Positions 34,901 to 46,472 of a stretch of 64,000 bases of DNA are shown here, piece by piece. The DNA is from Lentinus brumalis (Eukaryota > Basidiomycota > Agaricomycetes > Polyporales > Polyporaceae). The notes beneath the pieces were generated by a model. That model had not been told where the DNA came from. It saw nothing but the letters and a program-made list of their open reading frames with translations, and did not search any database. How positions within the stretch are numbered: position 1 is the first letter of the stretch; each line of letters opens with the position of its first letter. The position numbers and the translations under genes are program-made. The stretch covers positions 186,001-250,000 of the forward strand of contig MARA01000004.1 of the NCBI GenBank assembly GCA_001792895.1. The letters are read 5' to 3'.

Positions 34901-35396
34901 GCTCTTCGCTGGTGTTGCGCTTCGTGGCTTCGAGGATGGGACCTGCGACGGGTCTGGCGCCGTTCATTGGCGAGGCTTCTTCGAGGGTGGGTGCGGGGTT
35001 GGCTAGGTATAGTTGTTCGCTAATGAAGTCGTGCAACTTCAGAGGTCCTCCGTAAGTACAGTAACATAGATGCGAGAACCATCGTCTGGAGGTCGGACAT
35101 GATGGTGGTCGCGGTTAGAGTTTGCGAAAGCAACGCGTGAACGCGCGTGGCGTCTACGACATCGTCCTCCTCGATCCTCGACTCTCAAGCTGCTATATAG
35201 AATCCTTGCTGCTTCCTCTATCTCTTCATGATTCCTGGTCGGTGGTCCTTCTGTGGCGAGAACGCATACACCGACTTGCCACAGTGAATACTCGTCGCTG
35301 TGGCAGCCGCCACGATGCTGTTCGTAAACCCCACTCTTCCACATCAACGACCACCACCATTCAACCCTCCACCTCGGACCGAGCCTCGCTAAGCAT
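34901..35396. other. Upstream region of ADGF copy 1
   Basis: About 500 bp with no recognised gene. TATATAG at 35194-35200 is a weak TATA candidate about 200 bp before the ADGF start. The left edge may hold more of the decayed TrpB sequence. Confidence 0.35.
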
Positions 35397-37562
35397 ATGG
35401 ACGACTACCTCCACAAACGCGAGGAGCTTATGCTCAAGGATAGAGCGCTCCGTTACGACCATGCGACCGACAGGCAGCCTTCCGCGGACGAGCTGGTGGC
35501 CGACAAGGTCTTGAGGGATATACGCGCTGCTGAGGCGGACTCTGTCTGGGACCCGAATCGCAAGACGGAACACCCTCATGGGTCGCAGCAGATGTTTCCG
35601 GGCATGGAGTTCTTGACTGGTGCGTGCGTACTCCGTCCCCTACATACGTGCACTATATGTCGCCACAGCTCGCGCGACGATCATGAGCACAAGACTCTTC
35701 GCGATCTTGAGCAAGGTGCGCTTCCTCAAGCTGCCAGTGCTGTTGAGCTAGAGGTTGACGCGTCCCAGATGCCGAAAGGTGGACTCCTACATGCGCACCT
35801 CGACGCTACCGTACGCGTAGATGTACTCCTTGAACTTGCTATGAAGCAACCTGCCATTCACGTACGCGCCCCTGGCAAGCTGTCTGCGGGCAACTTCAAG
35901 ACGGTTCTCCCAGAGTTCCGCGCTCTGCCGCAAGCCCAGTGGACGCAGATACCGAGCATCACAGACCCTTCCTACGAGCCCAATACGTGGGTGCCTCTCA
36001 AGAACGCACGGAACAACTTCAGCGATGCACTGGGCGGGCCGGAGGGTTTCGATTGTTGGGTTGTCGGTGCCCTCATGATAGAGCCCGCCGAAGCGTATGG
36101 CACTCATAACAGCACGGCGAAGGCGAGTCCTCCTCACCAGCGATAGACCCACCTCTCACGTGGTGTTGTGCAGATCTGGGAGAAGTTCGAGAGCACTTTT
36201 CGTGTGTCCGATGTGAGTTTTCGTGAGCTCAAGAGCGAGTTGTTTGCTGACTATGTCTTCCAGGGTCTCATCCGGTTCGTGCCTGTGTGGACCGAGTACG
36301 TGCGCGAGTTCTTGCTGTCCTCGATTGAGGATGGGATCTCGTACGTCGAGCCTCGCATCCTCTTCTGGTTCAAGTAAGCATCGCCCTACTATCTTGCCCA
36401 ATGCGCACACTCACCGCTCCAGACACATGGTTGGTGCGGACGGCGAAGAGAATGTTCCACACCGCGTATGGCTGCAGATGTACGAGCGCGTCTTGAACGA
36501 CGTGAGAGCGTCGCTCGAGGCTCAAGGGCGTGCAGACGAGTTCGTCGGCTCGAAGATCATCTACTCGACTTTGCGCATCGGCACGCCCGAGGAGCTCGAG
36601 TGGTACACTGAGGACTGTCTCGCGCTCAAGCAGGAGTTCCCGCACCTGATCGCAGGCTTTGACATAGTTGGTCACGAAGACTCGCTCGAGCCGCTCATCA
36701 AGTACGCAGACGTGTTCCTGCGATTCCAAGAGAGGCAGAAGGAGCTGGGCGTGGACATACCATTCGTCTTCCACGCCGGCGAGACTTTGGGCGACGGCAC
36801 CGCTGCCGATGTGAACCTCTACGATGCGATTCTCCTGGGCACGAAGCGGATCGGACACGGGTGCGTGCTTGTTGACGCGCGCGCGTGGACTTTGTCGGTG
36901 ACCGTACTTTGCGTCCAGGTTCTCGATCTACAAGCATCCGCACCTGATGGAGATCTGTCGAGAGAAAGGCATCTGCATTGAGATGTGTCCTATCTCGTAC
37001 GTCCCGTTCCTCTGACTGACGATACTCGGCTCACCTCTCTGCACGACAGCAACGAGATCTTGGTACGTGGTCCCTGCGAAGTAACAAGGATGAGAACTAC
37101 AACCAGTAATCTCGTCATCAGCGTCTTACCGGCTCCATGCCAATGCACCCGCTGCCCGCCATCATGAACCACGGCGTCCATGTCGCGCTGTGCTCCGATG
37201 ACCCAGCCGTTTTCGGCAATATGGGCCTTACCTTCGACTTTTTCCAGGTGACGTACCTTCAAGTTCACGGCCCCTGTCGTTGCTGGTTGCTGACGCCGAG
37301 CATGCAGGTGTTCGTCGCGAGCGAGGTGAACGGTCTCACTACCTTGCGGGAGCTCGTCTGGGACAGCATCCGGGTCAGCGTCGTGGCTCTGTCTCCTCGT
37401 CGCGCGTGACTTACGTGACTTCGTTTCTTCTAGTTCTCGAACTTGAATGAGCAGGAGAAGGACCATGCGCTCTCGCTGCTTGAGGGGCGTTGGGCGCAGT
37501 TCGTGAGGCACATACTTGAGGAATACGGTGTGAGTGACGCAGCTGGAAAGCCGAAGAACTGA
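35397..37562 (+). CDS. Adenosine deaminase, ADGF/ADA2-like, copy 1 (intact)
   Basis: Eleven exons fit with consistent phases: 35397-35619, 35669-35715, 35769-36122, 36174-36212, 36264-36373, 36423-36860, 36919-36996, 37050-37062, 37122-37247, 37308-37373, 37434-37562. The protein is 540 residues. Metal-site motifs of the adenosine deaminase superfamily are present: HAHLD (His98, His100), HAGET (His375, Glu378) and SDDP (Asp460-461), with MPKGGLLH before the first. The reaction expected is hydrolytic deamination of adenosine to inosine. The N-terminal region and MPKG motif place it with the ADGF/ADA2 group rather than classical ADA, yet no signal peptide is visible at MDDYLHKREE. Intron 3 starts with GC rather than GT (36123). 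Two related copies follow in tandem. Confidence 0.88.
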
Positions 37563-37926
37563 GGGACAATTCCGTAACCTATATGTATATATTGCGTGGA
37601 CCGAAGAAACATGCATTAAGTAAGTGCCATATTCGTCTTCTTATCCGCCTTCTGACGTGCTTTCCGCCCCAGTCATGTACGGTTGTCTCATTCACGAAAG
37701 CAAACCACGATATCAGTCAGCCGAGCATCTGCAAAGACACGGTGTGTGTGCGGCATTTTACAGGAGAGCGGCCGCCTCGGACATGTAGTCAGCTGACCAC
37801 GCACGAGCGTCCATCAGGTATGACTCAGACTTCGTCTCCGACACCCTCGAAGGTATATGAACCGCGCCGATCTGCATCCACTTGCTCTTGTCGTCTCTCA
37901 CGTTGTCGTCCACCGCGCCTACCGAA

Positions 37927-40205
37927 ATGGGCGACGAGTACATCAGAGAGCGCGAACGCCTCATTGCTGAAGACCGCAGCCTTAGAGTTGACAGGCTCGC
38001 GCTTGCTCAGGCTACGGACGCGGAGAAGAGGGCGGAGGAGATCGTGAGGCGCGTTCGTGCTGAGGAGAACGACACGGTCTGGGGCTCCGACGCGCCACCT
38101 TTTCCCGGCTCTATGCATGTCTTCCCCGGAATGGGATTCTTGACCGGTGCGTCGATATGAATGCGGATTCTGCGGTCGTGGCTAATGTTGCTGTAGCGCG
38201 GGATACGATCTTGAAGACGAAGCTGTTCGAAGTCGTGAGCAAGGCACGTTCCACGCTTTGCGCATGTACAACTGCTCATGCGGACCCATCTCAGATGCCC
38301 AAGGGAGCTCTGCTGCATGCCCACCTCGATGCTATGGTCGACGCGCGGGTACTCCTGCGCAGCGCCCTCAAGTACCCCGCGATGCATGTCCGGACCGCTG
38401 AGAAGCTCACATCAGCGAACTTGAGAGCAACGTTGCCAGAGTTCCGCCCACTTCCCGAGAACGAATGGACGTCCTTCGAGAGCCTTGTGGACGACGCGTA
38501 CAAGCCGGGTACGTGGGTGCCCTTGACCAGCGCGAGGGAGACCTTCGGCTTCGGAGGACCCGATGCCTTCGATGACTGGGTTGTCGCTGCGTTGACTATC
38601 AACCCCTCCGAATCATATGTGACCCACAATACTACGGACAAGGTCAGGACCCTGCGCCTCGTTCGTATCATCCACGGTCACTGAAGGCAACCTGCAGATC
38701 TGGAAGAAGTTCAGCACGACATTCGCTGTGGGGCGAGTAAGTGCAGCACAGCACACCCGTAGATGTTCATAACGTCTCATCCGCGTCACATCTCGTAGGG
38801 CATGTCGAGGTACTTCCCCATATACGAAGACTACCTGCGCGAGTTCTTCCGTTCTTCCGTCGAGGACGGTATATCCTACATCGAGTCGCGCATGCCGCTT
38901 TGGTATAAGTGAGTGTCCCGTACTGTTGCGCATCTCGCACTCGTCTTAAGTACCCGTGTGCAGATATATGATTGGTCCTGATGGACAGGAGAATATCCCG
39001 CATCGGGAATGGATGCTTGCCTACGATCGCGCCATCACGGAGGTCAAGGAGGAATTCGCGCAACAAGGCAGGGCAGATGCGTTCCTTGGCTCGAAGGTGA
39101 GCTTATCGTGAGGATGCATAATCGCTCAAACATCACGCTGACGGGGGCCGGGGCGGGACTCGTCCAGGTGATTTACTGCACCTTGCGCATCGCGACTTGC
39201 GAGGAGCTTGACTGGTACCTGGAGGACTGCATTGCTTTGAAGCAAGAGTTTCCTCACTTGATTTGCGGTACGACACTCAATCGACCGGTCGTGTTTCGGA
39301 GGGTTTCGCTCATTCGATTGATTGTGTAGGGTTTGACTTGGTTGGACACGAGGACCCCTTGAAGCCCTTGATCTACTACATCGACCCCCTGAAGCGGTTC
39401 GTCCAGCGTCAGAAGGAAGTCGGCGTGGATATTCCGTTCATCTTCCACGCCGGAGAGACCCTTGGCGATGGCACGCCGGCGGATATGAATCTATACGATG
39501 CGATCCTGCTCGGGACGAAGCGTATCGGACACGGGTGAGTACTGAAGTTGAATGTCAGGTAATTCGCATTGATGGAAGTGCGCAATTTAGATTCTCTCTC
39601 GTGAAACACCCCAGAATTATGGAGATATGCAGGGAGCGGGAGATCGCGGTTGAGGTTTGCCCAATCTCGTAAGTCCTCCGAGAGATCCTCCTCTTCTCAG
39701 CTCATCACTACGACGATGCAATAGCAACGAGATCCTTGTAAGTGTTGATCAGCTCCGTGCGTCGCTTTCGCACTGCTCATGACGATGATACTTAGCGCTA
39801 CACCGGCTCGATGCCCATGCACCCTCTACCGATCTTGATGAACCAAGCGTCCATGTTGCGCTGAGCTCTGACGATCCTGCGATGTTCGGAAACCTGGGTC
39901 TATCCTTCGACTTCTTTCAGGTGAGCTTGCGCTGATGCCGGTCGATGGTGTGGCTGCGTAAGACTAACATCCTTGCGAAGGTTCTGGTAGCGAGCGAAGT
40001 CACAGGCTTGATCACTCTGAGAGAGATGAGTAGAGACAGCCTCAAGGTATGCATTCGTCCGTTCTCTTGGGTGGTTCTGAACTATCCCCAGTACTCGTGC
40101 CTAGATTCAAAGGACAAGGCTCGCGCATTGACTCTCCATGATCAACGATGGGCCAAGTTCATCGAGTGGATCATATCGAAGTTCTCTGACCGCTTGAAGA
40201 CATAA
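37927..40205 (+). pseudogene. Adenosine deaminase, ADGF/ADA2-like, copy 2, with a single-base deletion
   Basis: Thirteen exons match copy 1 in length: 37927-38146, 38197-38243, 38295-38642, 38698-38736, 38799-38908, 38964-39096, 39168-39267, 39330-39534, 39591-39668, 39725-39737, 39796-39920, 39981-40046, 40092-40205. HAHLD and HAGET are intact. The exon 39796-39920 is 125 nt where copies 1 and 3 have 126: one G is missing near 39847, after MNQ and just before the SDDP metal ligands. Translation therefore ends a few codons later. Apart from this the copy is complete, with good splice sites. Intron 2 has a GC donor (38244). Two introns (after 39096 and 39267) interrupt what is one exon in copy 1. 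It may be a sequence error or a very recent pseudogene. Confidence 0.75.
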
Positions 40206-40677
40206 CGCCCGAAGCATGCCTTTCAGAATCGCGCAGCTCACGACCTCTGAGATGTACCTATCAACAGAAACAGAGATGGCGTCATTTAACACGCCAATAG
40301 CCGTCTGACCCCGCCGGTGTTCAACCCTGTCGCGACGGAAGGCGAATCTTTAACGGCTCGGTGTCCACCATTTCTGACCGTGGCCATGTATCATACTCAC
40401 CGTCCAGTACTGAGATTCCGGTGTACTCGCACCCGTGGTGCTACTTACTCCTGTGGTGTGAATGCCCTGCCTCATGCTACACGCAGGTAAGTCGATTGTC
40501 AATTGTAACGGGACCGACTGCGATCGTACTTAGCATTCTTTTACCTCTCGCGCTTAGATCAAGTCGTGCTGTATATTCCGAGCGGCGATCACGTTGTGAT
40601 CGCGGATCGCGGGTCTCGGATGACTGGCGGATGACTCAGTGAAGACGTCTATCACCCCGGACAGCTCGGGAGATGGC

Positions 40678-40685
40678 TATATAAG
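40678..40685 (+). promoter_or_regulatory. TATA box upstream of ADGF copy 3
   Basis: TATATAAG lies 38 bp before the predicted start codon at 40723, which implies a very short 5' UTR. Confidence 0.5.
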
Positions 40686-40722
40686 CACCATACTTTCGAG
40701 CCCTTCAATCCTCCAGGTGCCC

Positions 40723-42840
40723 ATGGAAGGTTATCTAGCCAAACGAGAGGCGCTCATCCTCGAAGACAGGGCAAGGCGCCTTGACCACTCGGCCTCTCAA
40801 ACACTCTCGCCAGAGGAGCAGAAAGCTGACGAGATAATCAGGCGGATACGGACGATTGAAGCCGAAACCGTATGGAGCCCAGAGCTGACGGTTAGCCATG
40901 TTCATGGCTCTCAGCAGCTCTTCCCCGGAATGGAGTTCCTTACAGGTACGTCCGTGAACGCGGAGTGCGTCGGGGTGCTGATGTGCGAATACAGCTCGAC
41001 AGAAGATCATCGGAACAAAGACATTTGACATCCTCAGCAAGGTAAGGTTCGCTGCCTTTGATCTGTGTCGTGGCAGTCGCAAAGTTGTTCTTTAGATGCC
41101 AAAGGGTGGACTGCTGCACGTCCACCTCGGTGCCGGTGTCCGCTCCGATGTCCTCCTCAAGATGGGCCTCCAGTACCCTATGATGCACATCCGCGCGTCC
41201 GCACGAATCAACGAAACAACTATCAAAACGGTACTCCCTATCTTCTCCCCTTGCCCGAGGAGGAGTGGACCACGGCGCGCAGCCTCACCGACGCGGACTA
41301 TGTAGCGGACAGCTGGGTACCTTTGCAAAATGCCCGCAATAATTTCAGCCCGGTTCTTGGTGGACCGGAAGGCTTCCCGAAGCGTACGGTACTCACAATA
41401 CTCCCGATCTCATCTGGAAGAAGTTTCAGAGCACGTTCATGGTCAGCGATGTGAGCTATCGAAAGGCATGAAGCTTGCACGCGGTACACTGACATCGATG
41501 CCAGGGGATGTACCAGTATATCCCTCTTTGGACGGAATATATCCGTCAATTCTTCTTGTCTTCTGTAGACGACGGTATCTCTTACGTGGAGCCCAGGGTC
41601 ATCTTCTTTGCTGAGTATGCCTTTGTCTCGCCCTCCATCCGGCTGGCAGTCCTGACCTAGAGTTTCAGCTTTGTGACCGGAGCGGACGGTCGTAAAAATG
41701 TTCCACACCGCGAATGCCTTGTCATCTTTGATAGGGTAGTCAAAGAGGTGAAGGAGGAACTGACGAAACAAGGACGGGGAGACGAGTTCCTTGGCGCGCG
41801 GGTGAGTGTCCTATCTTCTCTCAGCATGCATTGAATCTGACTCAGTGAAGGTCATTTACTCGACGCTTCGGCTCGTCACTCCCGAACGGCTCGAATATTA
41901 CCTTGAGGACTGCCTCGCTCTTGCACGAGAGTTCCCGCACCTCATTGCTGGCTTTGATCTCGTCGGTCCAGAAGACTCGCTCAAGCCCCTGATCTACTAT
42001 GCAGAGCCGCTCCTGAAGTTCATCGAGCGGCAGAAGGAGCTCGGACTCCACATTCCCTTCATGTTTCACGCTGGGGAGACCCTTGGAGATGGGTCGCCAG
42101 CTGACATGAATTTGTATGACGCAATTCTGCTAGGAACGAAACGTATTGGACATGGGTACGTATGGGCGAGTTGCCTGTAAACTCTGACTACCGCTGACTC
42201 GCATGTCAGGTTTTCCCTGTTCAAGCATCCCAGACTCGTGGAACTGTGCAAGGAACGGGACATCTGCATTGAAGTATGCCCCATATCGTGAGTCCTCCAC
42301 ACGCCCACTGCAGGGGACCGGCGCTGACAGTGTATGCTCAGCAATGAGATTCTAGTAAGCCGTGGCCGCTCAATTGCATGCAGAGTCTTCGCGATCGCTG
42401 ATATCATCGTACGCGATGTAGCGTCTGTGCGGCTCTATGCTGATGCACCCCCTTCCCGCACTCATGAATCAAGGCGTGCACGTCGCCCTGTGCTCCGACG
42501 ACCCATCGATCTTCGGAAACATGGGGCTGACTTTCGACTTTTTCCAGGTGAGTCGCAATTACGTACCGGCCAAGCTGTGTTCACGATGAATCTGTCGCAG
42601 GTGTTCGTCGCAAGCGAAGTCAACAACCTCACCACTATACGGGAATTGGTCTGGGATAGCATCAGGGTGAGTTGTCTGGGCTTCGACGGATTGCGATATT
42701 TCTGACGTACTCTCGGGCCGCAGTTCTCTAGTCTGACGGATGCGGAGAAGTCTCATGCGTATGCGATCCTGGAGCGCCGGTGGAGCCACTTCATTCAGTA
42801 TGTTCTTACGACGTACGAAGACGATGGGCATGCTTTTTGA
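40723..42840 (+). pseudogene. Adenosine deaminase, ADGF/ADA2-like, copy 3, degraded in exon 3
   Basis: Exons 40723-40945 and 40995-41041 match copy 1. From 41096 the block begins MPKGGLLHVHLGAG, where the Asp after the HxH pair has become Gly. One base is missing near 41245-41255 (before the LPEEEW motif). Near 41376 about a dozen codons are gone, and the exon then runs straight into the next exon sequence (IWKKFQSTF) without the intron seen in copies 1 and 2. The remaining exons (41505-41614, 41669-41801, 41851-42155, 42210-42287, 42342-42354, 42422-42547, 42601-42666, 42724-42840) are intact in length and carry HAGET and SDDP. It retains a TATA box, so it may still be transcribed. Confidence 0.75.
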
Positions 42841-43376
42841 ATGCCGCAACGCCTTCAACGTGTCTCGGGGGACCAATCGATCTTTTCCATGTGGCAGTGA
42901 CACCGAAATGATCCAGGCCGAGTCAGAGCCCCCAGGGTGAGCTCGCGTGGCGACCACAGCGGTCATCTCGGGGCCACGTTTGGCACATCTCCTGGTATCG
43001 GGTCGGATTTCGAGGTGGCCGATCAGACCCCGAGTGCATGGTTGTGGCTGCGCTCGCACTCCTGCGTGGAATGTGCGCCCATGACTCGCCGCCCGAACGG
43101 TGCAGTGGTACTCCTGCAAGGATCATGCATTCCTCGCATTTGAACGTCATGTCAGGTGGGTTATGCTGTTCCATGAGCGCGAGTTCGTTGACGATGTTCC
43201 GGGCTCTCGTGTAGGGTTATCGGTGTGCCACAGGAGGGGCAGCTGGGCTCGCCTAACTGCAAGACTCCTAGCGGACCAAGCATCCAACATATATAAGCTG
43301 TCTCTCCCCTACGTCCTATACAACCATCTCGAACTTCTCCATCTCCAGTCACCTCCTTCGTCTCTATACCGCTGCG
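42841..43376. other. Intergenic, ADH copy 1 promoter region
   Basis: Only short ORFs. The right end holds the TATA box at 43290-43297 and a CT-rich leader. Nothing else was recognised. Confidence 0.4.
43290..43297 (+). promoter_or_regulatory. TATA box of ADH copy 1
   Basis: TATATAAGCTGTCTC begins here, about 80 bp before the start codon. The same core with one change (TATATAAGCCGTCTC) precedes ADH copy 2 at 46392, so the promoter was duplicated with the gene. Confidence 0.7.
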
Positions 43377-44724
43377 ATGGCCACCACCCGTACTATGCTC
43401 GCTGCGTTCTACACCCCCGGAAACAACAAAGCTGTTCTCAAGGACACGCCGATCCCCACTCCCACGTCGAAGCAGGTCTTGCTCAAGGTCGCTGCTGCTG
43501 GCGTATGCCACTCCGATGTCTACTTCCTCTCCGATGACGTTCTAGACCCCCGCACCTACGTTATGGGGCATGAGAACGTGGGATATGCCGTCAAGTATGT
43601 CCATACATGAATATGCAACATTCGTCGAGGGCCAGCTTTACGCAGTGTGGGCTTCTGTTCCATGCGCCAAGGCCACCACGGGTTTCCCTCCCTTCTCGGA
43701 CAGTATTGGGCTCGGCGAGAACGGCGGGTATGCAGAATACTTGGTCGTATCCGCTAGCGAACTCGTCCCTGTTCCGCACGGCCTTGCACCGGAGATTGCA
43801 GCGCTGTCCGCCGACTCACTCATCACGGTCTATAATGCGATTCATAACGTGGCCGAGGTGAGGACCTTTGCCATGGTCTATACACTGGCAAAGCTTTGAA
43901 GACTCACTGCATGTTTTGTCAGCTCCGCCCGGGTACCACGAAGCGTGTTCTCATCTACGGCGTGGGAGGTCTCGGACATCAGGCCGTGCAGCTGGCGAAG
44001 AGCTACGGCGCAACCGTGTACGCATGCGACTTCAAGCCCAAGGCCCGCGAACTCGCCTTGTCCCTGGGGGCAGAGCAAGTCTTCGATCATGCCGACCTCA
44101 CGGCAGCCACAGCGGACACTCTGGAGAATCCGTTCACGGTGGACATCGCCATTGACTTCGTCGTCAACGCACAGTGTGAGTACATGACTAACTCGTATAA
44201 CTGTCTCATACTTACCAGATTACCATTGGAAAGCGTTCGCTCTAACATCTAATGCTGTGAAGAGAGTCGGAGGCGACCTCAGTAGCCCTGGAGGTGTGGT
44301 TGTTTTGGTGAGTGTGAATGGGGAGGACGAACATGCTGGACGTTGACGATGCGATGCTTCTAGGTTGGCATATCAGGAGACCAATTGACCATCACGCCTA
44401 TCGAGTATATAACGTGGCATATCAACGGTCAGTATATAGATACATGTGTCAGCTTCTGCGCTGAATCTCCGAGTGAAAATTCAGTGAAGACCGCGGTATA
44501 TGGTACCAAAGATGACCTGAAGGAAGCTCTGGGCCTTCTCGCTCGAGTGCGTACCCGCTCGCTGGCGATCTGTCTCGATACTCACAGCGCCGTCCATATA
44601 GAAGGTCGTCAAACCCGTGGTATCTACGGAATCCCTCGAGAACCTCAACAAGGTCCTCGACGCGTTGAAGGCCAACGAGGTCACGGGAAGGATGGTCATC
44701 CTCCCCAACGCAAGGGCCAATTGA
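43377..44724 (+). pseudogene. Zinc-type alcohol dehydrogenase (MDR superfamily), copy 1, damaged at exon 2
   Basis: The first exon 43377-43594 carries AAGVCHSDVYF and MGHEN, the catalytic zinc Cys and His-Glu. Later exons 43923-44175 (Rossmann motif YGVGGLGHQA), 44219-44307, 44364-44427, 44485-44546 and 44602-44724 match copy 2 in length and phase. Exon 2 (ending 43857) has lost its 5' part: the WGSEVTG segment and acceptor seen in copy 2 are absent. The remaining FVEGQLYAVW frame is one base out of step with exon 1, and no AG gives a correct join. The enzyme family reduces or oxidises alcohol/aldehyde with NAD(P). The structural-zinc Cys cluster is missing, as in copy 2. Confidence 0.72.
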
Positions 44725-45923
44725 CCAGATCTGGTATGCTTGTAAATTCCTTTTCGATAAAGCATGCGGACAGTGTTGGTGTAACTTGCAGAAGTACTAG
44801 TAGTACTTCTGCGTTCCTTATTTTATGAACATGTCGAACTTAACTTCAGACTTGCTGCCGCCGGTATGAACTTCCGGTCTACCATGCGTCCAACGCTCGA
44901 AGTGACAGTTTCCTTCGCGCACAACTGTCCACCTCGCCCCAGCCCGGGTCCGCGAAATGAGTAGCACGTACACTTACAGGCCAATTGTTTGACCACCACG
45001 TAAGTAGGAATGTCGGGCCGGACACTGCCACAGCGCCCGGCGCCACGAAGCCACCAACTTGAAGTTCTCTCCTCGACACTCAGCTTCCTCCATCCTGCTG
45101 CCTTCTGTAAGCTATTCCTACAATACTAGCTGGGACTATTGCATCTACCGATGAGAAGTGAAAGAAACCAGCTCGCATACAGTGGTAGCGTGCGGTTTAG
45201 TATGCCCTTGAAGCCGCTGTCTTCTGGGCCCCATCAAGTCTCCGTTCATGCCGAGCTCAACGCAGCATGGCCGACACCGCTGGCGATGAGAACCCGACGA
45301 CGGTCTCATCTGACCAAGAGAATGGAGGCTATTCTACGCAGTATGCAGTGTTCAAACACCTCAGACGCACTTGGGGTTCTTGGCTGATTCAGAGCTTGCG
45401 ATTCAGGTGCCCGGGTGGACTCCACACAGGTATGTGTTTCAAAGGCTCGTCACAAGTTGTCGGATGCTCAAACTCGGATTATCTATGCGTTTTAGCTTAT
45501 TGTCCCCATGTCCCCATGTTTCAACACCCAAACGCACTCCTTCTCCGAGGACGCTCAGCGACATCGCCACCGGTCTCTCGCGGCGCTCCTATAGTCGTTC
45601 CTGTCAGGCTGAGCTACCGCGACACAAGGGAGATCTGGCCGGGCCCGTACCTCGCGGGGGTGCTAGACCGGATGCTCTCACGAACAGCGTACGTCCCTTA
45701 CACCGTACACGGCATGGGATTATATGTAAATCATCGCTGGCACTCACACAGCGACAACCGCCATCATGTAAGTACTCTCAAATCCGATGTATGCTGTGGC
45801 GGCTGCGGTTCTAGGGTTTTATCTGTATCAGTGCCATCGGTGCTCATGCATTCGGCCAGCAGTGCTCGAGTGCTTCAGAGACTCATGCAGTACTCTCAGT
45901 AGTGGCTTTCGAATTCCCCCCTC
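44725..45923. other. Intergenic region downstream of ADH copy 1
   Basis: No recognised gene; short ORFs only. A 12-bp inverted repeat with a one-base loop lies at 44788-44812 and could form a hairpin in the 3' end of ADH copy 1. Confidence 0.4.
44788..44812. repeat. Inverted repeat, 12-bp arms with 1-nt centre
   Basis: GCAGAAGTACTA and TAGTACTTCTGC are exact reverse complements around a single G. It lies 64 bp after the ADH copy 1 stop codon, where an mRNA hairpin could sit, but fungal termination does not normally rely on such hairpins. Confidence 0.6.
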
Positions 45924-45925
45924 TA

Positions 45926-46310
45926 TTAGAGGGCGGGACTTCGAAGACCTATTTCCCCGTATAAGCGGAGTTAGAGTGAGGGTTTTGGGTTAGGGCTTGG
46001 GGACCCCCCGAGCGCAGCGAGGGAGGGGAGGGAGCAGGAATGGCGGGTCCTCTTCGCGCACCCTATGGATAACTTAGTTAATGGCAATAAGTATTATTTT
46101 CGACCATTACACAGCTCTCTTCGATCTCCCCGACTCTATTCGACTTCCCGTCCTCTTCTATCTCCCCTGCCAGGTCCTGGGCCGATGCGACGCATCCTAT
46201 TCGACCTCCCCCCGTCTTCTATCTCCCTGCACCAGTACAAGCTGCGCCAGCCGGCCTATTCCATCTCCTTTGGGGGTAAGTACTTAAGTATTCGAAGTCC
46301 TGCCCTCTAA
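45926..46310. mobile_element. 385-bp non-autonomous element with 20-bp terminal inverted repeats (MITE-like)
   Basis: The left end is TTAGAGGGCGGGACTTCGAA (45926-45945). The right end (46291-46310) is its reverse complement with one mismatch. The dinucleotide TA flanks both sides (45924-45925 and 46311-46312), as expected for a Tc1/mariner-type target duplication. The inside has no transposase, a short GGGTTTTGGGTTAGGG run and several repeats of a TATTCGAC/CTTCGA pattern. It lies between the ADH paralogs; its right edge is 82 bp upstream of the ADH copy 2 TATA box. Confidence 0.8.
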
Positions 46311-46391
46311 TAAGTTATCTTGGCGGCGTTTGTAGGGGAACCGACGTTCGCCGAACATGGCACTCACCCGGACGTAGCCAGGATGCAACCC

Positions 46392-46399
46392 TATATAAG
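46392..46399 (+). promoter_or_regulatory. TATA box of ADH copy 2
   Basis: TATATAAG followed by CCGTCTC, 74 bp before the start codon; shared with ADH copy 1. It is 82 bp from the edge of the MITE-like element, which could affect its regulation. Confidence 0.7.
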
Positions 46400-46472
46400 C
46401 CGTCTCCTCTCCCCAGACCCCAGCATTCATCCGTGAACACCCACGACCTAAACCCTTCAACTCACATTCCCG

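Noticed and set aside
45978..46005. Chromosome end suggested by TTAGGG-like bases
   Set aside because: The run is short, degenerate and inside a defined inverted-repeat element, with genes on both sides.
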